NCBI GenBank assembly: GCA_016778985.1
Contig: JADHOM010000019.1
Span: 1 to 37,037 of the forward strand
Source of the DNA: Alphaproteobacteria bacterium
GTDB lineage: Bacteria; Pseudomonadota; Alphaproteobacteria; Puniceispirillales; UBA1172
Length of the DNA: 37,037 nucleotides
Direction of reading: 5' to 3'
Shown: positions 26,015 to 34,524 of the stretch, piece after piece
Numbering within the stretch: the first letter of the stretch is position 1
Layout: every line of letters begins with the position of its first letter
The notes under the pieces: model-generated
Database searches by the model: none
What the model was told of the DNA's origin: nothing
The model's input: only the letters and a program-made list of their open reading frames with translations
Program-made: the position numbers and the translations under genes

Positions 26015-27396
26015 TGGCACGCCCTAAATCGCAATTTATCTGTCAAGAATGTGGTGCTGTTCATAGTCAATGGTCAGGAAAATGCAGCCAGTGCAATAGC
26101 TGGAACAGCATCACTGAGGAAAGCGTTACCGCCACACCGGGTGCTGCTGGTAAGGCCAAAGGCAGTCAGATCAATATGCATAAGCTGGTTGGGGAGACGG
26201 CACCACCTCCTCGCCTAAGCACTGGCATCCCTGAAATGGATAGAGTGTTGGGCGGCGGTTTAGTCCCCGGCTCAGCAACATTAATCGGTGGCGACCCTGG
26301 TATTGGAAAATCTACCTTATTGCTACAAACCTTATGCAAGATGGCAATGGCTGGGCAAGATGCGGCCTATTTTAGTGGCGAAGAATCAGTTGAGCAGATC
26401 AGAATGCGAGGAAGCCGCCTGGGGCTTGCTGCTAATGATATGCCGCTTGGACTAGCCACCAGCACCAATGCCGCTGATATCACCGCATCGCTTTATACAA
26501 CACAGCCCGTTGCGGTGGCAGTGATTGATTCTATTCAGACCATGTTCTTGCCGTCTATTGAATCCAGCCCCGGCACCGTCAGTCAGGTTCGTGCCAGCGC
26601 CTTTGAATTGATCAGAGCCGCCAAAGCCAAAGGCGCGGCGATTATCATTGTTGGCCATGTCACCAAAGATGGCGCTATTGCTGGCCCCAAAGTGCTGGAA
26701 CATATGGTTGATACAGTGCTGCATTTTGAAGGTGATCGGAGTCACCATTTCCGTATTTTGCGCTGTATTAAAAATCGCTTTGGGCCGACTGATGAGATTG
26801 GCGTTTTTGAAATGAAAGGCCATGGTCTAGCCGAAGTAGCCAATCCATCTGAGCTTTTCCTTGCTGATCGTCAGGATAATGTTTCAGGTGCTGTCGTCTT
26901 TGCTGGACTTGAAGGCACTCGACCTATTCTGGTTGAAATACAGGCGCTTGTTGCACCCTCCACAATGGCTAATCCGCGGCGTAATGTTGTTGGTTGGGAT
27001 CAAGGGCGGTTATCTATGCTTGCCGCCGTATTAGAGGCGCGCGGCGGTATCCCATTATCAGGCCGCGATATCTTCCTTAATGTGGCTGGCGGGGTCAAAA
27101 TAACAGAACCTGCGGCTGATCTGGCTGTGGCGGCAGCATTATTATCCTCAATGAGCGGGTTGCCCTGCCCCCGTAGTTGCGTCGTCTTTGGTGAGGTTGG
27201 GCTAGCAGCTGAAACGCGCCGTGTCGCGCATCCTGATTTGCGTCTGAAAGAAGCCGCTAAACTGGGCTTTGATCAAGCCATTCTGCCGCCAGCAAAAGCT
27301 AAAGATATATCGGCACCAGATGGCATAGCACTCAATTATGTTTCCGATTTAAGCCAATTAATTTCTACTTTAGGCGGAATGAAAGACAATTCGTGA
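26014..27396 (+). CDS. radA: DNA repair protein RadA
   Basis: DnaB-type hexameric motor that helps process recombination intermediates and promotes branch migration. Domain order is a zinc finger (C10, C13, C24, C27), then a RecA-like ATPase with Walker A GDPGIGKST near 93-101, the RadA-specific KNRFG motif at 253-257, and a C-terminal Lon-protease-like domain without protease activity. The length of 460 residues is typical. Translation is probably coupled to mlaF by the one-base stop/start overlap. A 45-base gap separates it from cvpA. Confidence 0.96.
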   Translation: MARPKSQFICQECGAVHSQWSGKCSQCNSWNSITEESVTATPGAAGKAKGSQINMHKLVGETAPPPRLSTGIPEMDRVLGGGLVPGSATLIGGDPGIGKSTLLLQTLCKMAMAGQDAAYFSGEESVEQIRMRGSRLGLAANDMPLGLATSTNAADITASLYTTQPVAVAVIDSIQTMFLPSIESSPGTVSQVRASAFELIRAAKAKGAAIIIVGHVTKDGAIAGPKVLEHMVDTVLHFEGDRSHHFRILRCIKNRFGPTDEIGVFEMKGHGLAEVANPSELFLADRQDNVSGAVVFAGLEGTRPILVEIQALVAPSTMANPRRNVVGWDQGRLSMLAAVLEARGGIPLSGRDIFLNVAGGVKITEPAADLAVAAALLSSMSGLPCPRSCVVFGEVGLAAETRRVAHPDLRLKEAAKLGFDQAILPPAKAKDISAPDGIALNYVSDLSQLISTLGGMKDNS

Positions 27397-27441
27397 TAAG
27401 CCATTGCCGAGCCCCCAGTTAATAGGGTAAAACAAATCAAC

Positions 27442-28128
27442 ATGGACATTAGTATACCATTTAACTTGATTGATGTTTTGATAGTGGTCATTGCCGTCAT
27501 TTCCGGGGTGATGGCTAGCCTGCGTGGATTTATCCGAGAGATCTTTGGCCTCATTGGCTGGGTTTTAGCGGTGATTGGCGCCCGCATGCTTGCGCAAACA
27601 ACAAGCTCGTTTTTAGCTGAATATATTGCATCTGATGACTTGCAAACAGTTCTGGGATGGGCAATACCGTTTATTATCATTGCGCTAATTTGGTATATCA
27701 TATCCAATATCCTGAGCCCGCCGTTACGTCGATTTACCCTAAACATGCTTGATCGCCCTCTTGGATTTATATTTGGGTTAGCCCGCGGCATTGTCATCGC
27801 CGCATTGATTTATATTGGGGCGTTATTCGCCGTTGATCACGAAGATGCCTTACCAAATATGGTTAAGGACACGGCGCTCATTGATGTGATGCGAAGCACC
27901 ACAGTTTTACTTGCTGATTTTCTACCTGAAACGATAAGCGAAGAAATTATAGAAAAAATACCTGAGACGATAATTGATCCTGAGGCACCACTAGAAAGCC
28001 TTATTTCAGATGAGACGTTAGATACAACAACTAGCAGCGATACAGCCACAACTTCCCAATCCAAAACCGGCACCTTGCTTGAAGATGAATTAGGTAAACT
28101 TCCTACCATTACTGATGGAGTCGAATAA
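27442..28128 (+). CDS. cvpA: CvpA family membrane protein
   Basis: Inner-membrane protein of the CvpA (colicin V production) family, genetically linked to purF in many bacteria; its role is unresolved and is reported mainly in envelope stress and colicin V export. The 228-residue product has four predicted helices (about residues 8-25, 32-50, 68-88 and 105-125). After these comes a hydrophilic, acidic and threonine/serine-rich tail (about 150-228) that looks disordered. The nearest G-rich sequence is about 15 bases upstream of the ATG, so the ribosome binding site is weak. Its stop overlaps the purF ATG by one base (TAATG). Confidence 0.88.
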   Translation: MDISIPFNLIDVLIVVIAVISGVMASLRGFIREIFGLIGWVLAVIGARMLAQTTSSFLAEYIASDDLQTVLGWAIPFIIIALIWYIISNILSPPLRRFTLNMLDRPLGFIFGLARGIVIAALIYIGALFAVDHEDALPNMVKDTALIDVMRSTTVLLADFLPETISEEIIEKIPETIIDPEAPLESLISDETLDTTTSSDTATTSQSKTGTLLEDELGKLPTITDGVE

Positions 28129-29570
28129 TGCCACATGATGGCAAACTGCCCATTGACAGTTTCCAAGAAGAATGCGCGGTTTTTGGAGTTTATGGGTCAG
28201 ACGAAGCAGCTGTGCATACAGCTCTGGGGTTGCATGCGCTTCAGCATAGAGGACAAGAAGCCACTGGTATTATCAGCTTTGATGGCGAAAAATATCATGG
28301 TCATCGGGGCTTTGGCCATGTAGGTGAAAACTTTGATGCCGGCTCAGGCCATTTAGATAAGCTAATCGGTCATGCTGCGATTGGTCATAACCGCTATTCC
28401 ACCACTGGTGAGCCTGAATTAAGAAACATCCAGCCATTTTTCTCAGAATTGGCGTTTGGCGGTTTTGCGCTTGCTCATAACGGTAATTTGACTAATGCAG
28501 AAAGATTACGTCAGTCTTTAGTCCAAACCGGTAGCCTGATGCAAAGCACAACCGATACCGAAGTCATCATTCATTTAGTTGCCCGTTCCCATCAGACTGA
28601 CCCAGCCTTACGCTTGGTTGATGCCATGAAACAAGTGGAAGGTGCCTATTCGCTGGTATGCTTGTCGCCGCAAGGATTAATAGCCATGCGTGATCCGTAT
28701 GGGGTCAGACCACTAGTGCTAGGCCAGATTGGTGATGCCTATGTTGTATCATCAGAAACCTGCGGGCTGGATATCATTGGCGCAGATTTTATCCGCGATG
28801 TTAAACCAGGTGAGATGATTATTATCAATGAGGATGGGATGACTTCATCTCAGCCCTTAGCCCCGCAACCATCGCGCTTTTGTGTGTTTGAATATATCTA
28901 TTTTGCGCGTCCCGATAGTGTCATGGAAAACCAGCATGTTTATGGTGCCAGAAAACATATCGGGCATGAACTGGCAAGAGAAAGCCATGTTGAAGCTGAT
29001 GTAATTGTTCCCGTCCCCGATTCAGGTATTCCTGCGGCTTTAGGATATGCTGAGGAAACACATATCCCCTTTGATTTTGGAATTATCCGCAATCACTATG
29101 TCGGCCGAACATTTATTCAACCAACTGATGCAGGGCGGCAAACTGGAGTTAAGATGAAGCATAATGCCAATAGCCTGTCGGTTGCTGGAAAACGTGTTGT
29201 AATTGTTGATGATTCTATTGTTCGTGGCACAACCTCAATCAAGATTGTCAATATGATCAGAGATGCTGGCGCAACCGAAGTGCATATGCGTATAGCCAGC
29301 CCGCCGACAACACATCCGTGCTTTTATGGGGTTGATACCCCTGACCGTGAAAAGCTGATTGCCGCTAGCATGGATACCAGTGCCATTGCCAAACATATCG
29401 GCGTTGATAGCCTTGCCTTTATTTCCATTGATGGACTTTATCGAGCCTTAAATGAAACTGGCCGCGACCCCAATGCTCCACAATATTGTGACGCATGTTT
29501 TACTGGCGACTATCCGATTGAACCGCAGCGCAGTGACGGTAAGTCAACGAAAGGAATTATGAGTAAATGA
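28128..29570 (+). CDS. purF: amidophosphoribosyltransferase
   Basis: First committed step of purine synthesis: PRPP plus glutamine gives 5-phosphoribosylamine. The glutaminase nucleophile is C16 in EECAVFG, after a 15-residue propeptide that should be removed. GHNRYSTTG and AHNGNLTN belong to the N-terminal nucleophile domain. The PRPP loop VVIVDDSIVRGTTS is at 357-370. C252, C398, C454 and C457 match the four ligands of the [4Fe-4S] cluster of the B. subtilis-type enzyme, so this is the oxygen-sensitive iron-sulfur class. The length is 480 residues. Translation should couple to cvpA, and the SDR gene begins inside its stop codon region (ATGA). Confidence 0.96.
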   Translation: MPHDGKLPIDSFQEECAVFGVYGSDEAAVHTALGLHALQHRGQEATGIISFDGEKYHGHRGFGHVGENFDAGSGHLDKLIGHAAIGHNRYSTTGEPELRNIQPFFSELAFGGFALAHNGNLTNAERLRQSLVQTGSLMQSTTDTEVIIHLVARSHQTDPALRLVDAMKQVEGAYSLVCLSPQGLIAMRDPYGVRPLVLGQIGDAYVVSSETCGLDIIGADFIRDVKPGEMIIINEDGMTSSQPLAPQPSRFCVFEYIYFARPDSVMENQHVYGARKHIGHELARESHVEADVIVPVPDSGIPAALGYAEETHIPFDFGIIRNHYVGRTFIQPTDAGRQTGVKMKHNANSLSVAGKRVVIVDDSIVRGTTSIKIVNMIRDAGATEVHMRIASPPTTHPCFYGVDTPDREKLIAASMDTSAIAKHIGVDSLAFISIDGLYRALNETGRDPNAPQYCDACFTGDYPIEPQRSDGKSTKGIMSK

Positions 29571-30280
29571 CGTCATGTAAAGATCGCATCGCGCTCGTCA
29601 CAGGGGCATCACGCGGTATTGGTCGCGCTGCTGCTAAAGCGCTGGCAGGCGAAGGCGCGCATATTATTGCCAGCGCCAGAACCCAAGCTGGCTTAGAAGA
29701 GCTGGATGATGAGATTAAAGCCGCTGGCGGCAGCGCGACATTGGTTACAATGGATGTCAATGATCGTCCTGCTTTGCCGCGCTTGGCTGAGGCTATTCGG
29801 GAACGCTGGGGCAAGCTAGATATTATTGTGTTGAACGCTGGTATTTTGGGCGAATTGACCCCCATATCTCATATGGATGAGCAAATATGGGATGATGTCA
29901 TTGCAACTAATCTGACGGCGGTTTTTCGGATGATACACCATCTTGATCCATTATTCCGGCAATCTGATGCTGGACGCGCCGTGCTAGTGACCTCTGGGGC
30001 AGCTAGCGGCCGGATGCCTTATTGGTCTGCTTATGCAGCTAGTAAAGGTGGGCTTGATGCCTTGGGCAAGAGCTGGGCGGCAGAGCTTATCAACACGCCG
30101 CATCGGGTGAATATGTTAAGCCCTGGGCGTATTGCCACGCAAATGATTGGGCAAGCCTTTCCGGGGATAGATAAATCGACCTTGCCAAGCCCTGAGGATA
30201 TTGCCAATGCCTTTGTTCAGTTATGTCGGCCAGATTGTCAATTTCAAGGCGACATACACGATGCCGCCTCGCTTTGCTAA
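29567..30280 (+). CDS. short-chain dehydrogenase/reductase
   Basis: NAD(P)-dependent SDR of 237 residues. TGASRGIG at 12-19 binds the cofactor, NAG is at 90-92, and the catalytic residues are S143, Y156 and K160 (YAASK). The A-S-A-R-T segment after the second strand (about 35-39) suggests NADP(H). The substrate cannot be read from the sequence. Its ATG overlaps the purF stop (ATGA), a purF-SDR pairing I recall from other alphaproteobacteria, with no known link to purines. It converges on der with only 15 bases between the two stops and no terminator that I can see. Confidence 0.88.
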   Translation: MTSCKDRIALVTGASRGIGRAAAKALAGEGAHIIASARTQAGLEELDDEIKAAGGSATLVTMDVNDRPALPRLAEAIRERWGKLDIIVLNAGILGELTPISHMDEQIWDDVIATNLTAVFRMIHHLDPLFRQSDAGRAVLVTSGAASGRMPYWSAYAASKGGLDALGKSWAAELINTPHRVNMLSPGRIATQMIGQAFPGIDKSTLPSPEDIANAFVQLCRPDCQFQGDIHDAASLC

Positions 30281-30295
30281 ATCATATAAGTGGGC

Positions 30296-31786
30296 TTAAT
30301 TGACGTAAGGGTTTTTACCTTTTCGCATTAACAGCCGCAAGGGCAACCCATCTAAGCCAAAATCGTCACGCAGTCCTGCCGCTAGATATCTCAAATAATG
30401 ATCAGGTAAATCAGCAGGACGACTAACAAAGAGCGCAAAACTTGGTGGCCGCGTTTTGATCTGTGTCGCGTAACGAATACGCAACCGCCTGCCCTGCACT
30501 AATGGCGGTGGGTGGGCTTCTAGTTTTATATCAAGCCATCGGTTCAGATCAGCCGTAGAAATGCGCCAGTTCCAGCGGTCATAAATGGCAAAGACTTGAT
30601 CCATTAATTTATCAATCCCCTTACCTTTAAGCGCCGATATAGTGACCACAAGAACGCCTTTCACCTGACCCAAAGATTGATCTAACTGATAGCGTAATTC
30701 TTTTAATCGCTCCTGCTTGTTGGTGGTGATGTCCCACATATTTGCAGCAATGACCATAGCGCGGCCTTCTTCGGTTACTAATCGCGCAATTGCCAAATCT
30801 TGGCGGTGCAAGTCTTCTCTGGCGTCGATCATAACAACGCATACATGGGCAAACCGAATAGCCCGCAGAGCATCATCAACCATAGCTTTTTCAAGCTTGT
30901 CTTCGATGCGAGCCTTGCGTCGCATGCCTGCAGTATCAACCAGCATAATATTTTGATCATTATAGGTGAATGGGATCTCAATGGCATCGCGGGTAATCCC
31001 GGCCTCCGGCCCTGTCAATACGCGCTCCTCACCCAACAGGTGATTTGCCAAAGTTGATTTTCCCATATTCGGGCGGCCAATAATCGCTATCCGTAATGGG
31101 CCCGTGTCTTGCTGATCATCAATCGCAGTTATATCATCATTATTTTCAGCATTAGGATTAATATCAAGATCATCAAAGTCGGTTAGGCTTTGCGGTGAAT
31201 TATCAATATCAGAAGCAGGCTGGCTAACTCGATCATCGTCTTCGTTTTCAGGAGCATCCAGATCAGGCATGAGCAGATGCAATTTACCCATTTTCTCTGC
31301 CAACTCAACAATCGCATCATAGAGATCGCCAAGCCCCTCACCATGTGCCGCCGAAACGCCAATCGGTTGATCCAGCCCTAATTGCCATGCTTCCATTAAC
31401 CCATCACGACCGGCCTTGCCTTCGCATTTGTTACCTACCGCAAACACCTCAGCACCTGACCGTCTAATCGCATTAGCAAAGAAAATATCGGCTTCTGTTA
31501 TGCCAGACCGCGCATCAAAAAGCAGCAATGTCAGATCACTATTGGCAATGGCATATTCGGTTTGCCGACGCATTCTATCTTCAAGACTGCCTTTGCTTGA
31601 TTCTTCCAGCCCAGCCGTATCAATCAAGCGAAACTCCAGCCCGGCCAGTTTTCCAAGCCCCTCACGCCGATCACGTGTCACCCCCGGGCGATCATGGACA
31701 ATAGCATGTTGACGCCCGGTCAGCCGATTAAAAAGGGTAGATTTGCCGACATTGGGGCGGCCTACAATTGAAATAGTGAATTCCAT
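30296..31786 (-). CDS. der: ribosome assembly GTPase Der (EngA)
   Basis: Tandem-GTPase needed for 50S subunit maturation. GTPase domain 1 has GRPNVGKS at 9-16, DTAG near 56-59 and NKCE at 119-122. An acidic linker at about 176-228 is longer than usual. Domain 2 has GRPNMGKS at 237-244 and DTAG near 284-287, but the G4 motif reads NMWD at 349-352 instead of NKWD. A KH-like domain ends the 496-residue protein. I chose the ATG at 31786 with GAAGA upstream; a TTG three codons earlier is possible. It follows bamB by 14 bases. Confidence 0.95.
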   Translation of the reverse strand: MEFTISIVGRPNVGKSTLFNRLTGRQHAIVHDRPGVTRDRREGLGKLAGLEFRLIDTAGLEESSKGSLEDRMRRQTEYAIANSDLTLLLFDARSGITEADIFFANAIRRSGAEVFAVGNKCEGKAGRDGLMEAWQLGLDQPIGVSAAHGEGLGDLYDAIVELAEKMGKLHLLMPDLDAPENEDDDRVSQPASDIDNSPQSLTDFDDLDINPNAENNDDITAIDDQQDTGPLRIAIIGRPNMGKSTLANHLLGEERVLTGPEAGITRDAIEIPFTYNDQNIMLVDTAGMRRKARIEDKLEKAMVDDALRAIRFAHVCVVMIDAREDLHRQDLAIARLVTEEGRAMVIAANMWDITTNKQERLKELRYQLDQSLGQVKGVLVVTISALKGKGIDKLMDQVFAIYDRWNWRISTADLNRWLDIKLEAHPPPLVQGRRLRIRYATQIKTRPPSFALFVSRPADLPDHYLRYLAAGLRDDFGLDGLPLRLLMRKGKNPYVN

Positions 31787-31800
31787 TATCTTCAAATGCC

Positions 31801-33141
31801 TTAGCGAAACGCATAAAGACGACCGGAATCATCCAACAGGATAAAACTGCCACCAGATACAATAGGCGGCGCAGAGATTTTATTTGTTAGCGACATGTCG
31901 CTCAATATCGCACCCGTATCAGGGTCAAGGAAATAGGCGCGCCCATTTTGATCAAGAACAATGACCTGATCACCGGCAACGATTGGCCCTAGATGCCTGA
32001 TTGGCTTATCAGACACATTAACATCTAATGGAATAGCGCCAGGCAGGCTAGATATCCAGCGCAATGCACCATCATTTCGGCGCAATGCATAAACTCTACC
32101 CTTGGTGCTAACAACAAAAATCGAATTGCCAGCCACCCAAGGCATTTGATGCGATGGTAACATCATTTCCCAAGCGAGGCTTCCGGTAAGGGTATTAAAC
32201 GCCGCAAATCGACCAGACATGCTACCAGCATAGACGATGCCGCCAGTGTGCACAGGATGACCAACAATCGTATTTATTTGATCAAGCGCTGTTCGCGGTA
32301 GCAAGCTGGCCAGATTATCACCCCATAAAAACCCGCCTTGATTAAGATCAAGAGCCGATATTTCTGCATCATTACCGGCAAAGATCACTTCATTTTTTGC
32401 AATAGCAGGCGATGAAACACCAAGCACACGAGTGGTTTCAGGATTGCCAACCCGTGACCACAGCAAGGTGCCATCAGTTTTATTCAAAACAATCAGTCGT
32501 CCATCAAAATCGGTGATAGCAAGCTTTTGATCAGATACCGTAGGGCCACCTAAAATCGGTAAATCAAAGGTCGCGCGCCAGTTTTCTTCACCAGTGGCGG
32601 CATCTAGGCTAACCATGATATTACCGCCAGCATGGGCATATAGCTGATCATCATTAAACGCTAAACCGCCAGCAATACCAGGTTGAGTATCATCAATCTG
32701 CTGTTCAATTTGCCGCGACCATAACATGCTTCCGTCTTCTATATTTAATGCCGTTACTATTTTATCGGGGGTGATAGCAAACACCATATCACGGCTTGCC
32801 ACAGGTGCCGCCATTAATGTCCCTAAATCCGCACCATCACCAACATTAATTGACCAAGCCTGTTGAAGCGGCAGATCAAGCGCCAAATGACCACCAGCAT
32901 GTGACGCCAGTAATCCAGGATGGCTGTATATAATATTAGGAATAGCCTCACCAATCATAGCGCCTTCATTCGCGGCTGCATCATTAGTGGTTGGCAAAGC
33001 AATTACTTCTAGGATTTCGGAACGTTCACCTGGCAGAATAACATCCTTGTTACCACATGCCGTCAACACCAGCATAGAAGCAGAAATAGCCGTAGATATC
33101 GCAACGATCCTCAAGCCAATTGATTTTACACGCATGAACAT
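31801..33141 (-). CDS. bamB: outer membrane assembly lipoprotein BamB
   Basis: Lipoprotein of the BAM complex that scaffolds outer-membrane beta-barrel insertion. The signal sequence ends in a lipobox LTAC with C29 as the lipidated residue, so the protein is anchored in the outer membrane facing the periplasm. The body is a PQQ-type beta-propeller: repeated blade motifs such as IEDGSMLWSRQ, TGEENWRATF, KTDGTLLWSRV, LTGSLAWEM and RNDGALRWIS are visible. The first ATG (33141) has CGGAG upstream. The YfgM-BamB-Der order matches the layout in E. coli, supporting BamB over a PQQ-dependent enzyme. Confidence 0.9.
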   Translation of the reverse strand: MFMRVKSIGLRIVAISTAISASMLVLTACGNKDVILPGERSEILEVIALPTTNDAAANEGAMIGEAIPNIIYSHPGLLASHAGGHLALDLPLQQAWSINVGDGADLGTLMAAPVASRDMVFAITPDKIVTALNIEDGSMLWSRQIEQQIDDTQPGIAGGLAFNDDQLYAHAGGNIMVSLDAATGEENWRATFDLPILGGPTVSDQKLAITDFDGRLIVLNKTDGTLLWSRVGNPETTRVLGVSSPAIAKNEVIFAGNDAEISALDLNQGGFLWGDNLASLLPRTALDQINTIVGHPVHTGGIVYAGSMSGRFAAFNTLTGSLAWEMMLPSHQMPWVAGNSIFVVSTKGRVYALRRNDGALRWISSLPGAIPLDVNVSDKPIRHLGPIVAGDQVIVLDQNGRAYFLDPDTGAILSDMSLTNKISAPPIVSGGSFILLDDSGRLYAFR

Positions 33142-33156
33142 GGTGTTGCTCCGATC

Positions 33157-33786
33157 TTATTCGTTAACTGCCAGAACTTGTTCTAGTAATTGTTGCCTAG
33201 CTCTTGCGCGAGGGGTTAATGGCGAGGCAAGTGATTTCCATGTCTGCATATATGCCATTGCGGTAGCCGCATCACCCTGTTCAAGACTAATGGCGATCTG
33301 CCATTCCAGTTTGAGAGAAGCCCATGGGCTTGCAATATGGTCAATGCCGTCTAGTCGCGCCATTTTTTCATCAAACGAGACACCATCAGGGGCATGGATG
33401 ACCGACAGGATTAATGCCCCCTCCCGATAAACGGCTTCTAAATTGTTATCTTCAGCAAGGGTTAGATACATGGCCTCCGCACTGGCAGGATCAGATTTAG
33501 CTAATTCCGCGGCGGTCGCAAATTGCGCCAGCATGCCGTAACCACTGCTTTCATTAGTCAAATCAGCCAGATTGCCAACAATATCATCAGATAGAACCGC
33601 CGCCTGATACTGATTGGCAACATTCTCACGATGCGACTGATCCCAATACATATAAGCCTGTCTTGCCCCAACCAGAACAATAATGGCTAATACTCCGCCA
33701 ATGACATAGCCACCATAGCGTCGCATCATTAAACGAGCACGGTCAGCACGCAGTTCTTCGTTAATTTCATGAAAAATATCGCTCAT
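33157..33786 (-). CDS. YfgM-like tetratricopeptide-type membrane protein
   Basis: A 209-residue protein with a short cytosolic N-terminus, one membrane helix at about 25-46, and an alanine-rich helical periplasmic domain of TPR-like pairs. YfgM in E. coli associates with the SecYEG translocon and periplasmic chaperones. The N-terminal IFHEINEELRADRARLMMRRYGGYV region matches the family pattern as I know it. It is the first gene of a unit with bamB (15-base gap) and der, which fits a role in the export of envelope proteins. Confidence 0.82.
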   Translation of the reverse strand: MSDIFHEINEELRADRARLMMRRYGGYVIGGVLAIIVLVGARQAYMYWDQSHRENVANQYQAAVLSDDIVGNLADLTNESSGYGMLAQFATAAELAKSDPASAEAMYLTLAEDNNLEAVYREGALILSVIHAPDGVSFDEKMARLDGIDHIASPWASLKLEWQIAISLEQGDAATAMAYMQTWKSLASPLTPRARARQQLLEQVLAVNE

Positions 33787-33884
33787 TATTCATCCCGTCT
33801 CTTGACCAAGTACCATATAGACATGCAACATAATAGAATTGGATAGCATAATCCAGTGTAGAACGAAATGAAATGCCGCAAATC

Positions 33885-33896
33885 AAAGGAGGTGAT
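33885..33896 (+). promoter_or_regulatory. near-complete Shine-Dalgarno sequence
   Basis: AAAGGAGGTGAT lies upstream of the DUF2794 ATG, with nine bases between GGAGG and the start codon. AAGGAGGTGAT complements the 16S rRNA 3' end (AUCACCUCCUU) over 11 bases. No other gene in the window has such an extended match. It decides the start at 33902 over an ATG ten codons downstream. Confidence 0.8.
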
Positions 33897-33901
33897 GGTT
33901 T

Positions 33902-34240
33902 ATGCATGTGGTTAGAATCGGGACAGACACGATGAGTAAGACAGTGGCGGGGTATTTCTCCCGCACAGAATTAAATCAAATCCTAAATATCTATGCCAGA
34001 TATGTTTCCGCTGGTGAATGGCGTGACTATGCGCTTGATCATCTAGATGGATTAGCAATCTTTTCCATTTATCGCAGTTGTGTTGAAACCCCTATATTCA
34101 CAATTGAAAAACACAAATTAAAAGGCCGTGATCGCTGGCAGTATCAATTGCGTGACCGCCGCAAATTACTGAAGACCGCTGGCCGTATTGATGCTATTCT
34201 AAATACATTGAAAAACTTACCCAAACTAGTACATAATTGA
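33902..34240 (+). CDS. DUF2794 family protein
   Basis: A 112-residue soluble protein of the alphaproteobacterial DUF2794 family, function unknown. The family core FSRTELNQILNIYARYVSAGEWRDYALDHLDG (about residues 19-50) is followed by AIFSIYRSCVETPIFTIEKHK and a basic region (KGRDRWQYQLRDRRKLLK). There is no signal peptide, membrane segment or cysteine pair. The very strong Shine-Dalgarno sequence favours the ATG at 33902; most family members would align from about residue 11 on. It is followed after 24 bases by the DUF3126 gene on the same strand and is divergent from yfgM. Confidence 0.82.
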   Translation: MHVVRIGTDTMSKTVAGYFSRTELNQILNIYARYVSAGEWRDYALDHLDGLAIFSIYRSCVETPIFTIEKHKLKGRDRWQYQLRDRRKLLKTAGRIDAILNTLKNLPKLVHN

Positions 34241-34264
34241 ATATAGCAGAGATAAGAGGATATC

Positions 34265-34480
34265 ATGGAAGCCGGTGAAACAAGTCAAATTGAAAGCTAT
34301 TTAAAAGCAAAGTTCAATAATTCCACTATTCGCGCACGGCCACGATCAGATGATGTGGCGGAAAGCTCTGCTGAAATATCAATGGATGGTGAGTTTATTG
34401 GCGTCATTTTTAAAGATACCGAAGATGGTGATGTTTGCTATCATTTTCAAATGACTATTCTTGCCGAAGATATGGAATAA
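34265..34480 (+). CDS. DUF3126 family protein
   Basis: A small, acidic, soluble protein of 71 residues. The pattern IESYLKAKFNN, then EISMDGEFIGVIFKDTEDGDVCYHFQMTIL, matches DUF3126 as I know it, an alphaproteobacterial family without known function. AAGAGGA precedes the ATG. It forms a probable two-gene operon with the DUF2794 gene and converges on trhO with 43 bases between stops. Confidence 0.82.
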   Translation: MEAGETSQIESYLKAKFNNSTIRARPRSDDVAESSAEISMDGEFIGVIFKDTEDGDVCYHFQMTILAEDME

Positions 34481-34498
34481 CATCAGAAGTCTGAACAT

Positions 34499-34524
34499 AT
34501 CATTAGCTATTGGCATCATTAGCT
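34499..34524. repeat. 10-base direct repeat between convergent genes
   Basis: ATCATTAGCT occurs at 34499-34508 and again at 34515-34524, separated by six bases. It lies between the DUF3126 and trhO stop codons. No stable hairpin with a T-tract is evident in this short gap, so termination here may be Rho-dependent. The repeat is short and may be chance. Confidence 0.4.
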
